Assembly (NCBI RefSeq): GCF_009725995.1
Contig: NZ_RCNS01000004.1
Span: 310,001-374,000 of the forward strand
Origin: Zobellia laminariae
GTDB taxonomy: Bacteria > Bacteroidota > Bacteroidia > Flavobacteriales > Flavobacteriaceae
Length of the DNA stretch: 64,000 bases
Reading direction: 5' to 3'
The notes below the pieces were generated by a model. It was not told the DNA's origin and searched no databases. It saw only the letters and a program-made list of their open reading frames with translations. Shown here piece after piece: positions 63,118 through 64,000 of the stretch; the first letter of the stretch is position 1; each line of letters begins with the position of its first letter. The position numbers and the translations under genes were made by a program.

Positions 63118-64000
63118 TTAAATACCTTCCTTTAATCGGTTTGCATCTAGTTTTAAGAAAATAAACAGTAAAGCGGTAAAGAATAATAGCCCTGAACCTC
63201 CATAACTGAAGAAGGGTAGGGGAATACCAATTGTTGGTAGCACACCTATAACCATACCAATGTTTATAAAGTAGTGCACTAGCAGTATGGAAATAACGCC
63301 ATAACCGTACATTCGGGCAAATCCTGTTTTTTGACGCTCCGAGAGGTAGACCAGTCGCAACAATAAAAAAGTAAAAAGTAAGACAACCGTTGCGGTCCCT
63401 AAAAAGCCCCATTCTTCACCAACGGTACTAAAAATATAATCCGTGTGTTGCTCGGGTACAAAATCACCTTTGGTTCGTGTGCCTTCCAGAAAACCTTTTC
63501 CGAAGAAACCACCAGATTCAATAGCCTTTTCAGATTGATAGGTGTTGTAGCCAATAGTTTTTCTAATGTGTTCCAATTTGGCAGGGTCCTTCTCTAATCG
63601 TAACCAGAGACTAAAACGATCTCGGTGACGTTGCTCAAAGACATTGTTAAAAACAAAATCAACAGAAAGCGAAAATAAAATGGTCAGAACCACAGCTATT
63701 ACAGTGGGAATGATTGGAACTCGAAATTTTTTCTTTTTTAGAAGGAAGAAAATCACCAAGATTAAAGCAATACTGATTGTAATCCAAATGGTACCGAACA
63801 TCAATGTAGTTACAAAGACCATGATAGCGAAAAAGACAATGCCCAAATAGTAGATAGGAAGCCCTTCTCTAAAGATTACAAAACTTAACGAGAAGAAAAC
63901 TAGCGCACTACCAGGATCCGGTTGTGGTATAATCAATATAGCAGGTATAAGTATAATCAGGAAGGCGTATAACTGATCCTTATTTCGTTTTATATCTGTC
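63118..64000 (-). CDS. rodA: Rod shape-determining protein RodA (5' end beyond the window)
   Basis: The frame is open to the right edge, so the gene is incomplete at its N-terminus. The SEDS-family polymerase shows IIPQPDPGSALVFFS, YNTYQSEKAIESGGFFGKG, VGEEWGFLGT and PLPFFSYGGSGL near the C-terminus. It polymerises peptidoglycan glycan strands for elongation. Several TM helices are visible. Confidence 0.93.
   Translation of the reverse strand, partial: TDIKRNKDQLYAFLIILIPAILIIPQPDPGSALVFFSLSFVIFREGLPIYYLGIVFFAIMVFVTTLMFGTIWITISIALILVIFFLLKKKKFRVPIIPTVIAVVLTILFSLSVDFVFNNVFEQRHRDRFSLWLRLEKDPAKLEHIRKTIGYNTYQSEKAIESGGFFGKGFLEGTRTKGDFVPEQHTDYIFSTVGEEWGFLGTATVVLLFTFLLLRLVYLSERQKTGFARMYGYGVISILLVHYFINIGMVIGVLPTIGIPLPFFSYGGSGLLFFTALLFIFLKLDANRLKEGI

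Noticed and set aside
63032..63412. 126-codon minus-strand frame in rodA
   Set aside because: Different frame from rodA, which is intact and carries the SEDS motifs.
1..64000. CRISPR arrays, insertion sequences, prophage or integrated elements
   Set aside because: No regularly spaced repeats, transposase or integrase genes, or attachment-site duplications seen; gene content is core-like.

Overview
The window looks like chromosomal DNA of a marine-type member of the Flavobacteriaceae (Bacteroidota). Support for this: low GC; TAnnTTTG-type promoter boxes; hardly any Shine-Dalgarno sequences; lipoproteins with SC-type lipoboxes; a mevalonate-pathway pair (HMG-CoA reductase plus a GHMP kinase); and family-typical clusters (surE-lpxB-comEC, coaX-porin-TPR-lptC-CNNM-ppiD, an arginine cluster using an N-acyl-ornithine transcarbamylase). 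Genus is not assigned. Genes are densely packed and no intergenic stretch exceeds about 240 bp. I see no insertion sequence, prophage, CRISPR array or rRNA.

Layout. 1-69: 3' end of an unidentified gene. 215-11486 (minus): an eleven-gene arginine/proline operon (GNAT acyltransferase, argG, argC, proC, argD, proA, proB, argF', argB, argE, argH). It is preceded by a short leader ORF rich in Arg and Pro codons, enclosed in a long-range RNA stem. 11519-18036 (minus): glycan genes (GT-C mannosyltransferase, two GT2 enzymes, GH78-like rhamnosidase, MORN/YwqK protein with a broken frame). 18159-22977: a membrane polyferredoxin and FAD oxidoreductase, divergent from a DUF547 protein and an outer-membrane protein. 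23023-26046: a GH113-like lipoprotein, another lipoprotein and an Omp85-like protein. 26047-32283: peptide deformylase, DUF6503 lipoprotein, VOC protein, SDR, amine oxidase, AraC regulator, amidase. 32280-38246 (minus): two glycosyltransferases of the families named for arsenosugar biosynthesis, DUF547, purine nucleoside phosphorylase, rhodanese, an exported ADP-ribosylglycohydrolase and an MTR-kinase-like kinase. 38293-38365: tRNA-Phe.

38468-46383 (plus): coaX, porin-like protein, TPR protein, lptC, CNNM protein, PpiD-like isomerase. 46440-48673 (minus): mevalonate genes. 48828-52530 (plus): dipeptidyl peptidase IV and a POT peptide transporter, a natural pair for peptide use. 52527-57482 (minus): comEC, NlpC/P60, lpxB, a small membrane protein, surE. 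57674-59818 (plus): tail-specific protease. 59873-62032 (minus): methionine sulfoxide reductases and a DoxX-like protein. 62270-63076 (plus): anchored nuclease. 63118-64000 (minus): rodA, cut by the window edge.

Three signals stand out. (1) A 25-codon leader ORF ending in -APVRPASRRRP-stop sits directly behind a promoter box and upstream of the Arg/Pro operon, as expected for peptide-mediated attenuation. (2) The lptC start is split by a T10 tract immediately after a perfect hairpin. This is a terminator-like arrangement and also the arrangement known to promote transcriptional slippage. (3) The MORN/YwqK gene leaves frame at an A AAA AAG heptamer; the -1 frame runs on to a stop overlapping the next gene's ATG. 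Signals 2 and 3 could be homopolymer errors in the assembly, and this must be ruled out first.
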